Source: Candidatus Uhrbacteria bacterium (GTDB lineage: Bacteria; Patescibacteriota; Patescibacteriia; JACQRZ01). From it: 8,404 bases of DNA. Below are positions 6,838-8,404 of this stretch, in pieces. The translations under genes and the position numbers were made by a program. Under the pieces are notes generated by a model that saw nothing but the letters and a program-made list of their open reading frames with translations, ran no database searches and was not told the DNA's origin. Location: contig JACQWH010000062.1 of the NCBI GenBank assembly GCA_016209345.1, positions 1 to 8,404 on the forward strand, read 5' to 3'. Each line of letters opens with the position of its first letter. The stretch's first letter is position 1.

Positions 6838-6877
6838 ATAGTTTCAAAAATGCACGATCGTGCATTTTTGAAACTAT
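6838..6877. terminator. Perfect 40-bp palindrome, probable bidirectional terminator
   Basis: The left arm ATAGTTTCAAAAATGCACGA is the exact reverse complement of the right arm, with centre CGATCG. As RNA, ATGCAC-GATC-GTGCAT forms a tight core hairpin with AAAAA before it and TTTTT after it on either strand, as in intrinsic terminators that work in both directions. It lies 23 bp after the ABC exporter stop and 28 bp after the stop of the opposite-strand small ORF, exactly where two convergent units need an end. The outer arm pairs too, which simple terminators do not require. Confidence 0.7.
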
Positions 6878-6905
6878 CGCATTTTTCCTCACCATACTCT
6901 TCTTT

Positions 6906-7067
6906 TCATATACCGTGCCAATAGATTACTTTTTGGTAGCACTTCTCGCAAAGAATCTTGTCTTCGTTTCGCATGCTGGTCTGCACTGTGATACCGCACT
7001 GTGCGTCATGTACGAGGTTATGGTCATGCGCCGTAACTCGCAATTTTTTCCACGAGCTTCCATTCAT
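6906..7067 (-). CDS. Possible small zinc-ribbon-like protein, 53 residues
   Basis: An ATG at 7067-7065 opens a 53-codon minus-strand frame ending in TGA at 6908-6906. The protein starts MNGSSWKKLRVTAHDHNLVH and ends KILCEKCYQKVIYWHGI. The C-terminal CEKCYQK resembles the second knuckle of small CxxC...CxxC zinc-ribbon proteins common in CPR bacteria. The first knuckle is unusual, with a single cysteine in HDAQC (H20, C24), so H20/C24/C40/C43 could be the zinc ligands. Codons favour G or A in the first position across most of the frame, as in real genes. It lies 46 bp downstream of the ATPase on the same strand and 28 bp before the palindromic terminator, which fits a last gene of an operon. 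No Shine-Dalgarno sequence is seen. The frame stays open upstream to the ATPase end, but without a start codon, so a decayed longer gene is possible. Confidence 0.45.
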   Translation of the reverse strand: MNGSSWKKLRVTAHDHNLVHDAQCGITVQTSMRNEDKILCEKCYQKVIYWHGI

Positions 7068-7113
7068 AGAGTTACCGACCAGTCCGGCATAAAAATCACC
7101 AATGGCATTTATT

Positions 7114-8400
7114 TTAAACTTTCTCGAGCAACCATTCCCAGAGCGGTATGAGCTGTATCACGTTACCGTCTTTTTTTATTTCGCGCTTTTCATCCCATGT
7201 AAGCACGGTCAACTTTTTCACTTTTAACTCCTCGCTTGCTTCACAGAGCGCTTTTGCTTCCCTCTGCTGAACGTCTGAATGTATTGTCTCATAACAAACC
7301 TGTATCAATTCGGTCACTTCTATTCCCTCTTTTACCAAAAAATCCACCTCGCGGTCGTTGCGAGTTTTGTAATAGAATAACTCTCTGTTTGGTTTAACGC
7401 CACGCTTAACGAGTTCAGTAAAGACAAGATTTTCCATTAACTTGCCTTTGTCGGGAGAATGCTGAATCGCTTTTGCGCTGACGAAGCCATTGTCAACCAC
7501 ATACATCTTCTTTGGAGACCTAAGCCGCTCTCCGGCTTTCACGGAATAGCCGGAAAGGGGAAATAGCATATAGGCCTCAGTAAGGTAGCTAAGATATCGT
7601 TCCAAAGTAACGTCGCTTTTGAATTTCAATACATGAGCCAATCTGCGTGCACTATACCGACCGGAGACATTGTTTATCAAATACGATCCAAGCTGATCAA
7701 TCTGTTCGGAAAAACGCACCCTATGACGTTTAACAACATCCTTAAAAAGAACAGCGTCAAACAGTACGTCGAGATAGCCGAATGGACGCTGATTTTTCAA
7801 AACAACTTCAGGAAAACCGCCGTTTACCAAATATTCCTCCATCAACTTCAATAACGCGCTCTGTTTTTGCGGCAGAGAAACAGATTCGGAATCAACGATA
7901 AAATTTTTCGCTTTCAAAAATTCGCTAAAATTAAACGGCAATATTTCTATGGGAAAATGTCTTCCTGTGAGATGTGTAGCCAATTCCATCGACAGTAAGT
8001 TTGCGTTCGAGCCAGTCAAAACGACATTGTACCCCTGCCGATGCAGACGATTGGCAAACAGCTCCCAACCCGGCAAATTTTGTATTTCATCGAACAAAAC
8101 GTATTTCGTATCCCCATAACGAGCATGCAGTTCGTCCATGAGTTCGTACAGATCAAGTTTCTCGCCTACTAAAGCCGGATCGTCAAAATTAAAATAAGCA
8201 AACTCTTGATCCCTCAAGAGCATGAGCGAAAATACCGATTTGCCCGCACGGCGCGGACCCAGCACCACCTTTATCAATGTGGAGGACATCCACTTTTTCC
8301 CTTGCTCTGCTTTTGCCCGTTCTATGTAGGGCAGACTTAAGAGGGCCTGTTTTTCGCCCTGTTGTTTGGATACTATTGTTTTTAATAGGCCTTTTTGCAT
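7114..8400 (-). CDS. AAA family ATPase with C-terminal DUF4143 domain
   Basis: This 428-residue protein has an AAA_14 ATPase core followed by a winged-helix-like region and the DUF4143 domain. Walker A is GPRRAGKSV (48-56), Walker B is YVLFDEIQ (100-107) with D104 and E105, sensor 1 is LTGSNANLL (128-136), and LTGRHFPIEILPFNFSEFL (144-162) holds the family's conserved arginine R147. The C-terminus has E324 in MENLVFTEL, YYKTRNDREVDFLV (343-356) with D353, and ELIQVCYE (364-371): the order of a PD-(D/E)xK nuclease fold, but with Q-x-C where the E-x-K lysine would be, so nuclease activity is doubtful. The ending IPLWEWLLEKV is typical of a large subgroup in archaea and CPR bacteria. Cellular role is not established for the family; many copies behave as mobile or defence-linked genes. 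Only four bases precede the ATG in the window, so its ribosome site and true start cannot be judged. It converges on the ABC exporter gene. Confidence 0.9.
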   Translation of the reverse strand: MQKGLLKTIVSKQQGEKQALLSLPYIERAKAEQGKKWMSSTLIKVVLGPRRAGKSVFSLMLLRDQEFAYFNFDDPALVGEKLDLYELMDELHARYGDTKYVLFDEIQNLPGWELFANRLHRQGYNVVLTGSNANLLSMELATHLTGRHFPIEILPFNFSEFLKAKNFIVDSESVSLPQKQSALLKLMEEYLVNGGFPEVVLKNQRPFGYLDVLFDAVLFKDVVKRHRVRFSEQIDQLGSYLINNVSGRYSARRLAHVLKFKSDVTLERYLSYLTEAYMLFPLSGYSVKAGERLRSPKKMYVVDNGFVSAKAIQHSPDKGKLMENLVFTELVKRGVKPNRELFYYKTRNDREVDFLVKEGIEVTELIQVCYETIHSDVQQREAKALCEASEELKVKKLTVLTWDEKREIKKDGNVIQLIPLWEWLLEKV

Positions 8401-8404
8401 ATTA

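Noticed and set aside
6915..7151. Plus-strand open frame of 78 codons
   Set aside because: It runs into the 3' end of the ATPase gene on the opposite strand and has no recognisable motif; the minus-strand frame with CEKCYQK is more gene-like.
1..8404. Alternative genetic code with TGA as glycine (as in Gracilibacteria and SR1)
   Set aside because: No internal TGA codon occurs in about 2,400 codons of confident genes, which would be very unlikely if TGA were a sense codon.
1..8404. CRISPR array, insertion sequence or toxin-antitoxin pair
   Set aside because: No regularly spaced direct repeats, no transposase motif with terminal inverted repeats, and no pair of small overlapping genes of known toxin type was seen.

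Overview
The window looks like a chromosomal segment of a bacterium, most likely from the Candidate Phyla Radiation (Patescibacteria, Parcubacteria-like). This is inference from family resemblance, since no marker gene such as rRNA is present. Supporting signs are an FtsE-FtsX pair beside an RlpA-type exported protein of the architecture I associate with that group, an AAA ATPase of the AAA_14/DUF4143 type, compact spacing, several starts without a clear Shine-Dalgarno site, and one tRNA gene without an encoded CCA end. The standard genetic code fits: no large gene contains an internal TGA.

Minus-strand block (positions 1-2783, read right to left). An exported protein with an RlpA-like double-psi beta-barrel is followed by ftsE, ftsX, a tRNA-Gln(TTG) gene and the first 92 codons of an unrecognised protein that runs off the left edge. 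FtsE and FtsX form an ABC-type complex that normally relays cytoplasmic division signals to cell-wall hydrolases outside the membrane. The exported neighbour 35 bp upstream could be a wall-acting partner, although its barrel has lost the usual catalytic signature.

Plus-strand block (2824-6814). A tRNA-Gly(CCC) gene with an encoded CCA is followed after 15 bp by a 311-residue soluble helical protein of unknown family. Next come a possible 43-residue small ORF with a TTG start, a 12-TM MFS transporter and a one-polypeptide (TMD-NBD) ABC exporter. Gaps are +15, +12, -4 and +3 bp, so the block reads as one operon whose end product is two exporters powered in different ways.

Right-hand block (6838-8400). 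A perfect 40-bp palindrome lies between the convergent transcription units and probably acts as a bidirectional terminator. On the minus strand, an AAA_14/DUF4143 ATPase (7114-8400) is followed by a small 53-codon ORF (6906-7067) that ends in a zinc-ribbon-like CxxC element.

Nothing here is a proven new system. The best candidates for something undescribed are the unknown 311-residue protein coupled to the two exporters, the RlpA-like protein tied to FtsEX, and the two small ORFs. No CRISPR array, insertion sequence or rRNA was seen.
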